This document shows, piece by piece, positions 10,449-20,814 of a stretch of 60,000 bases of DNA. The notes below the pieces were generated by a model. It was not told the origin of the DNA, made no database searches, and was given only the letters and a program-made list of their open reading frames with translations. A program made the translations under genes and the position numbers. This DNA comes from Liolophura sinensis (Eukaryota; Mollusca; Polyplacophora; Chitonida; Chitonidae), in contig NC_088303.1 in the NCBI RefSeq assembly GCF_032854445.1, positions 10,983,501 through 11,043,500 of the forward strand, written 5' to 3'. How positions within the stretch are numbered: the first letter of the stretch is position 1; every line of letters starts with the position of its first letter.

Positions 10449-13400
10449 CTAGCTTCCGTTTTGTCGCCGCTCTGCGTTAGGCTCTTCTGCGGTATGCAGA
10501 TCAGTCATTTCTGTGATACCTTCCGAACTTCCCCTTTCGTGAACTTTTCTGTTATAGAAACACCGTATCCAAATAAACACCATAACGAAAAAGGTTCCAA
10601 CGCCAAGCAGAGCTGATATCAAGGGCAATATCACCATAATGGAGCCTCGGCGATCTGCCTCCTCGTCTAGGACTGCAACGGAACAGAAGAACAGCATTTT
10701 ATATTCCACAGTTGTAACTGATTCTACATCTTCAGTAGAATTTGAATTCATATACTTGTCTCAGGAAAGCCTTCCACAATGTTCTAAATTTATTCACACC
10801 ATATTGGGAGGCCTGGGATCAAACCCGAGTGGGGTCATACCAAAGTACTTGTAGCTGCACCTCACTTGGCGCTCTGTACTCAGAGGCTAGAATAAGGAAA
10901 CAGTGGGCCCGGTGTCTTGGTGTATAATGTGACTTGGTGTTTTCGCCATAATACTTCAGTGGCGGCACCTCTTTGGCGGCATGGACTCGCCCTGTCACAA
11001 GTAGACACAATCTATGTACATATGCACACCACTGACTCCTCGTCGTCATATGGCTGAAAAACTGAACGACGTACGACGCAAAAACCCTAAGCATACATAC
11101 ATACATAAACACAGTACGCCTAATTTACAGCTTTTTGATTGATAAAATGTGTCTCATTTTTTGACAGAAATATTCCGCTTACCTGATTCATCACATTCCT
11201 CTTCCGGGAGAACAGCACGTGCGGCCGAACATTTTAATTTCTGAAAGGTATATAATGGACAATAACTATCAGGAAACACTAATTCGCATATGTTTACTCC
11301 ACTGCACGTGTCTATGCCGGCCTACACCGGCTTCAATTTTCGTCACGTTGTTTTAATATCACAAGTTTCATTTGACACATATAACATATTTACAGAAATT
11401 AGTGACAGCTGAACAGAAGACGGTGTCCCTGAATATATCGTTTATGAGTTAAGTAACTGGTATTACAGGCAACCGGTTCTAGGCGAAGGGAGATAACCAT
11501 GGTAGTTTTCCGCATCACTCAAGTCGTAACCTGATATAACGGAGAACTCGAAACACTACTCACTGCCAGTTTCTGCACTTTAACAATACAGTAGTTTCTC
11601 TCCCGCGACATTTCACGTGTTGTTATCAACTCTTAAATCAGTTAACTAATGAAATAAGTTTACTCAGTTATGTACATGGAATATTACTAGACTTCAGCTG
11701 GGATCGAAAACTTTCACAATAATTAACAGTTCGACCTGGTAATGAAGGAACGGACAATTTGTCTAAACGAACCCTGTGTCTGCGGGATGTCACTTCCAAT
11801 GCCCTAGGCCCTAAATGAAGTCAACCATTTAAACTTTAGACAACTGAGTGGGGTGTCAAACTTCATAATACGTTTCATTTTTCTTTTTCTAGCAGAAAAT
11901 GAGAAATCTTGTGTTTTCCGACTTCTGCCAGGATATCTCCCAGTAAACAGTTACTTAAAAGGGTTCAAGGTAAGAGATTCAGATCTGTGTAATGTTTGTC
12001 AGGCTGAGGAGGCCATCCATCATGTTTTACTCGTGTGTCCGCGATACACTGCTCAAAGACAAATATTCCCTTCTGACCTGGAAGACGTTGGAATCGTTAA
12101 CCCTATTGTGAGGACCGTGCTGTCTTCCGAAAAATGCAAGTTCAGTTTTTAAAACTATGGGGATTTATTTATACCGTATTCACAGATTTTAACATGCAGC
12201 AATAGTTCTCAGTGAATTGACCAATGTTGATAACAGAACAGCCTGAAACATCTCTTATTGCCTTGGCGCAAATCATTCCATAGAATGGAGTAGCATTTTA
12301 TACTAATTTATGTGTGTATGTATATACAATTGGGCTTGACTGCTTGGCTTTCTTCTATGATACATCACACTTGACTACTCATAACATATGATACATTCTA
12401 ACAAATACGTATGTCTAAGCTATATAACTGATGAATGTACATGGACCTACCTTGGGGGTAGTGGTTGGTGTAGTGGTCGGTAAATCCCGTCGGGGACACA
12501 ACGATGAGGTGTTGATAGCCTAAGGGTGGAGAATAAACATGCACGCTTAAAATTCTTTTAGGAGAGAAAACTCTGAAAAACTTATCTGATCCAAACGCCA
12601 CCAGATTAGCCGCTTAAAAAATCTGATCAATGTACTCAACGTGTTTTTTAGGTAGTGTAATTCACAACATCCTTGCACTCAGGCCTCAGAGGATGAATTG
12701 AATTTCTTCACAGCTACTTTGCTTACTGATTATGCTAAACTGTTCTGTGGATCAACTAGATAAAATATCGCCTTGAACTGAGGAATTTAGCTCTCCCGAT
12801 AATACTAAATTAGTGAGTCATTAATCAATTCGACATGGGTGCTGGGGAGATTAAAGACAAAGCAGCTAATGAATGGTCTATATAAACAAACGTAACAACA
12901 AAGCCACAATAATAAAGAAGTAAATCGGGCTTCCGAGCCCTTCAGGTCGGCTATTTACAGCTCTACACTTGTATATCTATGCACGGGTTGAACGGGTTTG
13001 TTCACCTCCCAACATTAGAGAGTTATCTCCCACTAACCATGACCCACGGACAAAATGGCCGGTCTCGTGACATATATGACATGCGCAATGCGCTTATTAT
13101 GGCCTCAATTTTTACTTTATACGCGAAATGTTTCGACATAAGAACAGGTGATAACAGCCTCTTACATGTGTGCAAGAACGTATAGTCGTAAATTTGGTAC
13201 AGTTTTCCTGTTGTGCAAGTCTTCTCTCGTGACTCATAGACATCTTGTCATTGGCTCCCAGACGTCAGAGATAACACATGTATTAGATACCCTAAGATAA
13301 CAAGGCATATGTTAATCTTTGTTGCACAATTGCCTGTTTTAGCACACTGTGCGTAAAAATACTTAGGTAGGACTAGGCTTCATTACTTCATGTGTTAGCG

Positions 13401-16400
13401 TAAAGATTGTAGTTTCCGTGCACAGTCAGACAGACATAGGACTACATGTGTGGTATCGCTCAAGGCTCGAACTTTTAAGGGAAAACAAACACATATTCAA
13501 GTACGAATGAGTAGAAACACCAAAGAATTATTCTGAAAATACCTTTAATTATTTTCTATATTTTGCTTTCACTGAATTAAATGCCGATGCAGTGAGTAAG
13601 GTAGGCTTTGTAGACCATATTGTTATAGGTTGCCATTGACATCACAAATCTTTTTCTACATCTTTATGTTCAGGTATTCTTCACAATAAAATGCTTGTGA
13701 ACTTCACTCATGTAATGTGGGGCTGTGGACAAAAAGGCAAATATAGCAATAAAATACCTGTTTAGGGCTGGAGAAAAGTCGATGCGGTATCACTGGCCAC
13801 ATATACATGATCAATATGTTCACAAAGGCCCACCTTACAATGTAAACATTTGGCGGCATTTAACTCTATTAAGAAATGAGTTAAATGAATTATTGGTCTT
13901 TCTACGGATGCTATCGTCGTTTCTATGTTTTCTTTCCCTTGAAAGTATGACAGGCATGAAGCAATACCGATCAACAGTGGCTTACAGGTACGGTATTCTG
14001 CCTTTAGCATTTAGGCCTACTTCCAACAATTTCTGCGTCAATACACGGCGAAGACTAATTCTTTTAGAAAAGTACTGGCAGAGATCCTTGGAGTTAAGAG
14101 TTAATACAAGTAGGATTCACTTTGTCTGTAAATTGTTTGGTTATAAGGCTGTCTTCTGCCGGGGCCGCTGAGGCGCATACACTTCAGTTTTGTTGCTACA
14201 TTTATTAAAGCGAGAGGGCCTCCTTGGCTGAGGTAGTTAGAGTGCGGCGCAATGAGCCAGGAGCCTCTAACCAATGCGATCGACGTGAATTCAAATCCAA
14301 CTCATGGTGGTTTCCTCTCCGGTCGCACGTGGGAAGGTCTGACTGCAACTTGCGGATGATCGTGGGTTCCTCAGGGCTCTGCCCGGTTTCCTCCCACGGT
14401 GCCGGCCGTCGTCGTATCAGTGAAATGATCTTGAATTTGGCGTCAAGTAATCGTGAGTTTGGCGTGAAAACAATCTTGAGTTTGGCGTAAAACAACAATG
14501 AAATAAATGATGTAATAAATCAAAGCGAAACTATTCGTTCGGGTCTGTCTGCCTGCTACACTTTGGTTTCCGTGAAATATCTCTTCCTAATATATTCCGA
14601 TTTTAATGAAAGTTTGGTTGCGTGTTCAGTGTCTGTAGAACCTCGGATCAAACTTGAAAACACTCGATCCGTGCTTAATTGTAGTTTATTCAGCAATTTG
14701 CTTTTGCTCGGTGATGAATTCCGGGTTTCAAATATTGTTCGATTATGGTTAAATTCTGTGCTTGTTTGTAAAAACCCAGATTAAGTTTAAGGTTTGTTTA
14801 TTTTAACGACATCCTTTCGTATGATTGGTCATTAATTAGATATCAAACCGTAGGTCGTGTTAGAAGAAAAACATGTCCTACCGTGTAGGAACAATTGTTC
14901 GCTGTCCAGTTCTTCATATCTTCCATGGGGTCCGCTACCAGCGCGCATGCGTTAATGTGGTCGCACCACCTGCAATCTCTGCCTGGAAGCAGACAATCCC
15001 CGCAGTCCTGAGCTGGTCTGCACACTGTCAAGTATAAAAACGAGAAAATCTATAAATGTCAAGACATTCAGAATTGCGTTAAAAACGGAAATCCTCCGAT
15101 GTAGCGCACGTCGTCTGAAGTGCTAGCATTTTTATTTCAAAACCCAACCTCTGTTAGTTTTGCTTCGACATACCAGTAATAGTGTATGCTCCAAAATCAG
15201 AATACATTCATATTAAAAGTATAAAGTTTCTTGCTGGGTATATTCGTGGATGCTCCGCGTATACTCTTTAACAACCGGCCACGCCTTCGGTTTTTCTCGC
15301 GTAGGTCTCCATATGGAGTAACGCTGGAAGTAAGGAAGTTCCGAGTATTGCCGAGAGGTTATACGGAAATTTCAAACGTGGCGCATGAATGAGAGATGAG
15401 GCTCGTGGGTCATGCACAAGGATAAGTTTTGGTCCAGCGCGCTTGCACGGCGAGGCACATCACTACACTGACATACAGCGGGCACAGAAATGGACATGGG
15501 TTAGGGACAACCACAACACAAACATAGCCCCATTGAGCTACTTGCAGATGTAACAGCTTGCAGATATGGCAGCTTGTAGATGCAACAATTTGTACACATA
15601 AAAACTTGCAGATATAACAGCTTGCAGATATAACAACTTGGAGATATAACAGCTTGCAGATATAACAACTTGCAGATATAACAACTTGCAGATAAAATAT
15701 TTATTTATTTATTTATTTGATTGGTGTTTTACGCCGTACTCACTTATACGACGGCGGCCAGCATTATGGTGGGAGGAAGCCGGGCAGAGCCCGGGGGAAA
15801 CCCACAACCATCCGCAGGTTGCTGGCAGACCTTCCCACGTACGGCCGGAACGATCACATTGGTGAGAGACTCTTGGGTCATTACGCTGCGCTAGCGCGCT
15901 AACCGACTGAGCCACGGAGGCCCCCGCAGACAAAATAACTTGCAGATATAACAGCTTGTAGATATAATAACTTGCAGATATACATGTAGCCACTTGCACA
16001 TGTAACAACCACAATTATCCACTCGTTTGAGAAAATGGCGGGTTTGGGATACAAACTCTATGAGAAAGATATCGCTAACAATCGAAGACAAATATATATG
16101 AATTAAATATAGGCCCAGGGCCCACTTTAAATGATGCTTTAACTAGATCAAATCAGATCAAATTTGGGTCCACTGAGTTTTGGGGACAGAGATGTGCACA
16201 AAGAGAGTGTCATACTCTGATATATTGAAATTAAATACAAGTCTATGAAAGTGTACAGCTTACTGGTGTCTGAATGCAAGTTAGTGGAGGTACCAATTAG
16301 GTTAGCACAGTACAAAAGAAGGTATCAAGGGAAGCCCTGTATTCCGGTATAGAGACATAGTTTGTCCGTGGCAACATCCCGATAATCCTAAATGCGTCGG

Positions 16401-18863
16401 CATGAGAGATAAAACCAGGGACAAGACTCTCGCTCTGACGTATTCAGTCAGAACGTTTTAAGATGGCAAAATAAAATCTAAATCTGTTCGACGAAAACGA
16501 AGTAAAACATACATATATAATGCCAATCGATGCACGCTGAGGCGTAGACCGAACTTTCCTTAATGTATATTCCCAAGTATAACCAGTTAAAATAATTTTT
16601 AGAATTTAACCAAATATTTTGAATTCTCTTGGTTAATTTAATACTAATGTTAGTTGGAAAGGTAGTTTTTAGGTGTGAGCATAAATAAGATGGATTGCCA
16701 GGATCATGTGCTGAGACGTTGTAGACTGCATGTATATGTATGCATGCATAGGTATATGTTTAGAGTTTTACATCGTACTTCAGACATATAACGACGTGGA
16801 ATCATTAGGCGTGTGCACATGTACTGTGAATTCTTATGGCAGGGCGAATCCATGCCGCCAAAGTGCTGCCGCCGCTGAAGTATCATGCCGAAGACCCTAG
16901 ACCCGACACCCCACCCAGTCACATTATACTGACATCGGGCCAAACAGTCCTATTTCCTTGCTCTGATCTCTTAGTGCTGAGCGCCAAGCGAGGTAGCAAC
17001 AAGTACAATTTTTAGTCTTTGGTATGCTGTAGACTTTATACTCTACGTGAATGTCGTTACAGGAGGACACGAAAAGAGGAATAAAAACGCAAGACAGTCT
17101 CATGTCCTGTGCGCAATTAATTACAATAACACATTGCTTTCTGTAGTTATGAAATACTTTGTGAATTAACGAGGGAGATAGTGGTTAGCGTGCTAGCGAA
17201 GCACAATCACATAGGAGCCTTCCACCAATGCAGTCGTTGAGAGTTCCAGCTCGTGTTGGCTACCTTTCCAGTTGTATATACGTGTGAATAGCCTTGGGTT
17301 CCCCCAGGCTCTGTCCGCTTTCCTCCTACACTAATGCAGGATGCAGTCGTATACATAAAATATTCTTGTGTACGGCGTAAATTTTATTTATTTATTTGAT
17401 AGGTGTTTAACGCCGTACTCAAGAATATTTCACTTATACGACGTCGGCCAACATAATGGTGGGTGGAAACCGGGCAGAGCCCGGGGAAAACCCACGACCA
17501 TCCGCAGGTTGCGGAAAGACCTTCCCAATTACGGCCAGAGAGGAAGCCAGCATGAGCTCATAGCGACCGCATTGGTGAGAGACTCCAGGGTCTGGCTCTA
17601 GCCTGCTAACTAACTCAGCCACGGAGTTCCTGTGTACGGCGTAAAATACAAAAAATAAGTAAATAAATAAATAAATAAATAAATTTGCGGACATGACCGA
17701 ATAACAGTGTGGGACGCTGCAACCATTGTGCTCTAAGACTACGTCAATGTTTACGGGCACAAATATGCAGGAACTTCAAACAATTCGCAGATGTCAATAA
17801 ACTTGGGATCCGGTTATTATCATTTTTATTCACAGCCTCGCATATTTGTCTGTGAGTGCAACCACAGCCGTGTTTCTCATTCGTTGTGTATCTCTGTGGC
17901 ACAGTCTTAATGGCAGCTGACTTCCATAATTAATGCTACTGGCCTCAAAAACTACAAGCTATATAGAGATAAATCTGTGTATTTATTATTTTAATTGGAA
18001 AATGGTTATCCAAATGTCTTCATAGATGCTTAAAATGAGAACAATATGTCTGATAACATGAGCAAGATAAGAGTGGGCTGCACAAATGCCATTTTTCTCA
18101 CAGGCACAAAAATAAACCTCTATGCAAATATATATCGTGGCGCATAAACAAGGCAACACAGGCACAATCCACAACATACGAGCCTTGGTCAGCTTTGCGC
18201 CTCGCCCATATGGTGTTGATACGATTGTATATGAAGTTCGTTGTATGAGCTATATTTGTCAGATGTCAGACCGCCCTATATACAGTATATTTGCACATGA
18301 CAGACATACGATACTTAATTGTCTCATACGGTGTGTTGTATATTGTTACACCTCTAAGGCTATATCTAATTTGTAGTCACGTAAGAAAAGTTGGATGTTT
18401 GGGCGGATTATCATACGGTATATTACGCCAGGTTGAGCCACGCATATGCATTTGATTTAGTTCTTATTACTGTAGAACTCCACTTCAGTATTTTAGGCGG
18501 TTACGTGTATGAGGATTTGGTGGGAGTATGTTGTTACGAATGGGTAGTTGGGTAGAGTCGATTCAAAGATAGGTGGGAGCCAGTAGGTAAGTGGAACTAG
18601 GTGGATGCATGATTTGGTGTACATAGATACATATTAGTTTACCAGATCAAAGACTCACAGCATGTACATAGGTATGACCGTCCTTGGAAATAACACAGCT
18701 ATTTACACTATATCCACTGTGAAGTTACTGAGCAGGTTCTACCCTACACGTTGAGAGAAGAGGCCAAGGTGTCACACTTACCCGTATTCCCGAGCACAGC
18801 GTCCGCCCCCCATAGCCCACATACCAAGGTGATAAGGACCCAGGTAACCGTGTACTCCTCCAT
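10449..18863 (-). CDS. PSI-domain single-pass membrane protein (PTTG1IP-like), five exons
   Basis: Exons on the minus strand: 18863-18782, 15024-14882, 12519-12451, 11240-11183 and 10672-10449. All have GT-AG borders and matching phases, giving 576 bp and 191 aa. Residues 1-22 are a signal peptide (core VTWVLITLVCGLWGADA). Residues 28-83 hold a PSI-type cysteine pattern C-x5-C-x2-C-x6-C-x2-C-x5-C (Cys29, 35, 38, 45, 48, 54) with the usual Trp before the fifth cysteine (RWC). Exon 3 gives a Thr/Pro linker (PTTTPTTTP). Residues 129-153 are one TM helix, followed by a 38-residue acidic/basic cytosolic tail. NWT and NTS glycosylation sites are present. Size and order match PTTG1IP, but the tail lacks that family's long charged helix, so orthology is unsure. 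Start chosen because it is the only ATG giving a signal peptide. Exon 3 (69 bp, phase 0-0) could be skipped in frame, giving 168 aa. Confidence 0.75.
10808..11110 (+). mobile_element. SINE-2 copy, head partly lost
   Basis: Second SINE family. It begins near a B-box-like GGGATCAAACCCGAG, then a core with GGTGTATAATGTGACTTGG, ATAATACTTCAGTGGCGGCA and CCTGTCACAAGTAGACACA. The 3' tail reads CGTACGACGCAAAAACCCTAA followed by a (CATA)n tract. It lies in the last intron of the PSI-domain gene, in the opposite orientation to it. A core of the same order is found at 16.7-17.0 kb; 24.7-25.0 kb shares only the head and early core. Confidence 0.7.
11886..12152 (+). pseudogene. Remnant of a non-LTR retrotransposon ORF2 C-terminus
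   Basis: About 88 codons are open to a stop at 12150-12152. The pattern RLLPGYLPVNSYLKGFKVRD, then CNVC, then HHVLLVCPRY, matches the region after the RT/RNase H domains of jockey/CR1-like LINE proteins, where C-x2-C and H-x4-C form a zinc-knuckle-like motif. No reverse transcriptase or endonuclease region precedes it, so this is a 5'-truncated fragment. It lies in an intron of the PSI-domain gene on the opposite strand. Family assignment is by motif recall. Confidence 0.65.
12605..14200. other. Intronic stretch without recognised content
   Basis: Lies in the intron between the PSI exon and the Thr/Pro exon. A 148-codon frame on + (13725-14171) and an 82-codon frame on - overlap each other, and neither resembles a known family. 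A small hairpin GGGCTTCCGAGCCC is present near 12929. Confidence 0.4.
14213..14515 (+). mobile_element. SINE-1 copy, old and divergent
   Basis: Starts at GGGCCTCCTTGGCTGAGGTAG and follows the SINE-1 order: B-box-like GTGAATTCAAATCC, GGTTTCCTCTCCGGTCGC, GGGCTCTGCCCGGTTTCC, GTATCAGTGAAAT. The 3' part contains the tail sentence CTTGAGTTTGGCGT repeated three times with small changes before TAAAACAACAATGAAATAAAT. It carries many substitutions relative to the 19.9 kb copy and sits inside an intron of the PSI-domain gene. Confidence 0.8.
15060..15535. other. Intronic, nothing recognised
   Basis: First intron of the PSI-domain gene. No repeat, RNA or exon seen. Confidence 0.4.
15538..16012. repeat. 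18-bp minisatellite split by a SINE
   Basis: Units of CTTGCAGATATAACAA(C/G) type recur every 18 bases on both sides of an inserted SINE: about nine copies at 15538-15699 and four or five at 15938-16012. Edge copies are more divergent than the centre ones. Open frames through it on the minus strand are by-products. Confidence 0.9.
15700..15925 (-). mobile_element. SINE-1 inserted in the 18-bp minisatellite
   Basis: Minus-oriented SINE-1 with an (ATTT)n tail at the left and the tRNA-like head ending GGGGGCCTCCGTGG (complement) at 15925. It is flanked by GCAGATAAAATA (15688-15699) and GCAGACAAAATA (15926-15937), a 12-base duplication with one mismatch. Compared with full copies, it lacks the AAGAATATT piece near the 3' end and about 30 bases around the tRNA B-box. 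Confidence 0.88.
16727..17030 (-). mobile_element. SINE-2 copy
   Basis: Read on the minus strand: GCGCTCAGCACTAAGAGATC, then GATGTCAGTATAATGTGACTG, ATGATACTTCAGCGGCGGCA, CGCCCTGCCATAAGAATTCAC, ending CTGAAGTACGATGTAAAACTC and a (CATA)-rich tail. The same core order as at 10.8 kb supports one family. No clear target-site duplication was found. Confidence 0.7.
17171..17682 (+). mobile_element. Older SINE-1 copy, split by a younger one
   Basis: Left part 17171-17381 runs head (GTGGTTAGCGTGCTAGCG) to the TGTGTACGGCGTAAA tail word. The tail resumes at 17631 and ends in (AAAT)n at about 17682. Many substitutions in the head mark it as old. Confidence 0.8.
17382..17630 (-). mobile_element. SINE-1 nested in the tail of another SINE-1
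   Basis: Minus-oriented SINE-1 with a (TTTA)n tail. It is flanked by a perfect 15-base duplication TGTGTACGGCGTAAA (17367-17381 and 17631-17645), the host element's own conserved 3' tail word. So the younger element integrated into the tail of the older one. Confidence 0.9.
17690..18775. other. Intronic, nothing recognised
   Basis: Rest of the first intron of the PSI-domain gene. Short open frames have no support. Confidence 0.4.
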
Positions 18864-19210
18864 AGCGATTTACATCACCATGTCCGCAGCAGTATCAGGC
18901 CATACTGAAAGCCAGTTTCAGCCCGCACTGCGGACAGCGTACACGTAAGGTTACGGCGTATGTTCTAACTTCCTTCTCCACCTGAGACCCACACAGCTTC
19001 TCACCCCGTCTCAGGATTCAACGCTCCGCCCGTAGTTGAGTATAACTTCTGGCTCGTCTGTTTGTAACACGGCGATACGTAAAGCTCGTTTTATGAGCGA
19101 TGTCTGTATGCGTAAGCTGCCGAGGCCGTCCTGGGGCCCCCGGCTGTGCCGTCCAAGTAAGAGAGGTCTGGCCTGGCTGTCACACAGCACGTGCGTGTTA
19201 AGCTTCACGC
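18864..19210 (-). promoter_or_regulatory. Probable promoter and 5' UTR region of the PSI-domain gene
   Basis: The sequence upstream of the signal-peptide exon is richer in CpG than its surroundings between about 19010 and 19200, with a CGCCC-type GC box and a CACGTG E-box at 19189. No TATA box is evident. The role is inferred from position and composition. Confidence 0.3.
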
Positions 19211-19609
19211 TCGGAGGAGGGTGAGCTATGCCTGCCAGGACTACAAGAAAGGGATGCCCACATTTCCATCAACCACCTCAGATACAGAGACGTTTCATAA
19301 AGATACAGCCTTCAGACACCTACACCAATTATGGCTAGTTAACTTGAGACAACTTGAGAGCGAAAATTTCATGGGTAGGCGTTATCGTACGATTGATCGT
19401 ACGATAAGTCGTGTGTGATCTTGGCTAGTGTTGATGAATTTGAGGATACCGCCACCTATCTGGAAGAGGTCGGAGTGGTCGCAGGTGGTCTAATTTTGTG
19501 CTTGCGCAAAAGCTAGCTGCTATCAGCTGCAATCTACATAAACTGCGTATAATCATAAACGATCGGGCTTTGTCGTACGAGCAATACGTATGACACCAAT
19601 TCACATACA

Positions 19610-20810
19610 GCCAATTCATGAACAAGCTGTATGTAACCCGTTGTGAGTAAGCTGGACAGGCTGTATGCAATTTGTTGTCGATAAGCTAGTGAGGCTGTAT
19701 GTAACTTGGTGTCTGTAAGCTGAACGGGTTGTATGAAATTTGGTATGGGTAAACTGGACAGGCTGTTTGTAACTCAGTGTCTGTAAGCTAGTCAGGCTGT
19801 ATGCAATTTGGTGTCGGTAAGCTGGACAAGCTATATGTAATTTTGGTGTCTGTAAGCTAGACAGGCTGTATCTAACACGGTGTCTATAAGCCGCTCAAGC
19901 TGTATGCAGTTTGGTGTCGGTAAGCTTTACAGGCTACCGGGGCCTCCGTGGCTCAGTTGGTTAGCGCGCTAGCACAGCGTAATGACCCAGGGGTCTCTCA
20001 CCAATGCGGTCGCTGTGAGTTCAAGAACAGCTCATGCTGGCTTCGTCTCCGGTCGTACGTGGGAAGATCTTGCATCAACCTGCGGATGGTTGTGGGTTTC
20101 CCCCGGGCTCTGCCCGGTTTCCACCCACCATAATGCTGGCCGCCGTATAAGTGAAATATTATTGAGTCCGGCGTAAAACACCTATCAAATAAATAAATAA
20201 ATAAACTTTACAGGCTGTCGGTAATATGGTGTCTGGTAAGCTGGACAGGCTGTATCTAATTTGGTGTGTGTAAGCTAGACAAGTTGGTAAGCTAGACTGA
20301 TTGTATGTAACCCGTTGTCTGAAGGCTGGATAGGCTGTATATAATTTGATGTCGTTAAGCTGGACAGGCTGTATTTAACCCAATGTCTGTGAGCAGGACA
20401 GGCTGCATGTAGCCCAGTGTCTGTAAGCTGGACAGGCTGTGTGTAACACAGTGTCTGTAAGCTGGACAGGAGGCATGTGTGTAAGCCGGGCAGGCTGTGC
20501 GTAACACAGTTTCTGTAAGCGAGGCAGGTTGTATGTAACCCAATGTCTGTAGGCTGGCTAGGCCGTTTGTAATTTGGTGCGAACAAGCTGAACAGGCTGT
20601 ATATAAATTGGTGTCAGCAAGCTGGACAGACTGCATATAATTTGGTGTCAGCAAGCTGGACAGACTGATTGCAACCCGGTGTCAGCAAGCTGGACAGGCT
20701 GTATATAATTTAGTGTCAAGAAGCTGGACAGACTGCATATAATTTGGTATCAGCATACTGGACAGGCTGTATATAATTTGGTGTCAGGAACAGGCTATAC
20801 GTGACCTGGT
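19610..20810. repeat. 34-bp minisatellite, about 27 copies, split by a SINE
   Basis: Unit of about 34 bp: GTGTC(T/G)GTAAGCTGGACAGG followed by CTGTATGTAA and TTGG, CCCG or CACA variants. Copies run from 19.6 to 20.8 kb with a SINE-1 inside. Variation is mainly in the last bases of each unit, where TTTGGT and CACAGT types are interspersed. Minus-strand open frames with a recurring THSLSSLQTLGY-like peptide reflect the DNA repeat. Confidence 0.92.
19936..20205 (+). mobile_element. SINE-1 copy, full length, with target-site duplication
   Basis: Best intact copy. It starts CGGGGCCTCCGTGGCTCAGT, has an A-box-like TGGCTCAGTTGGTTAGCGCG and a B-box-like GTGAGTTCAAGAAC, then the core CGTACGTGGGAAGATC and GGGCTCTGCCCGGTTTCC, and the tail GGCGTAAAACACC followed by (AAAT)n. 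It is flanked by CTTTACAGGCT at 19925-19935 and 20206-20216, and the duplicated bases are part of the surrounding 34-bp repeat. The organisation fits the V-SINE type families known from molluscs (RUDI-like); this name is from memory. Confidence 0.92.
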
Positions 20811-20814
20811 GACG

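Noticed and set aside
10639-10927. Plus-strand frames overlapping the last exon of the PSI gene
   Set aside because: They are the opposite strand of a well-supported exon and of a SINE.
13725-14171. 148-codon frame on +, one of the longest in the window, and an opposite 82-codon frame with CLHCKVGLC
   Set aside because: No resemblance to a known family; a piggyBac-like cysteine motif was considered but spacing and context do not fit.
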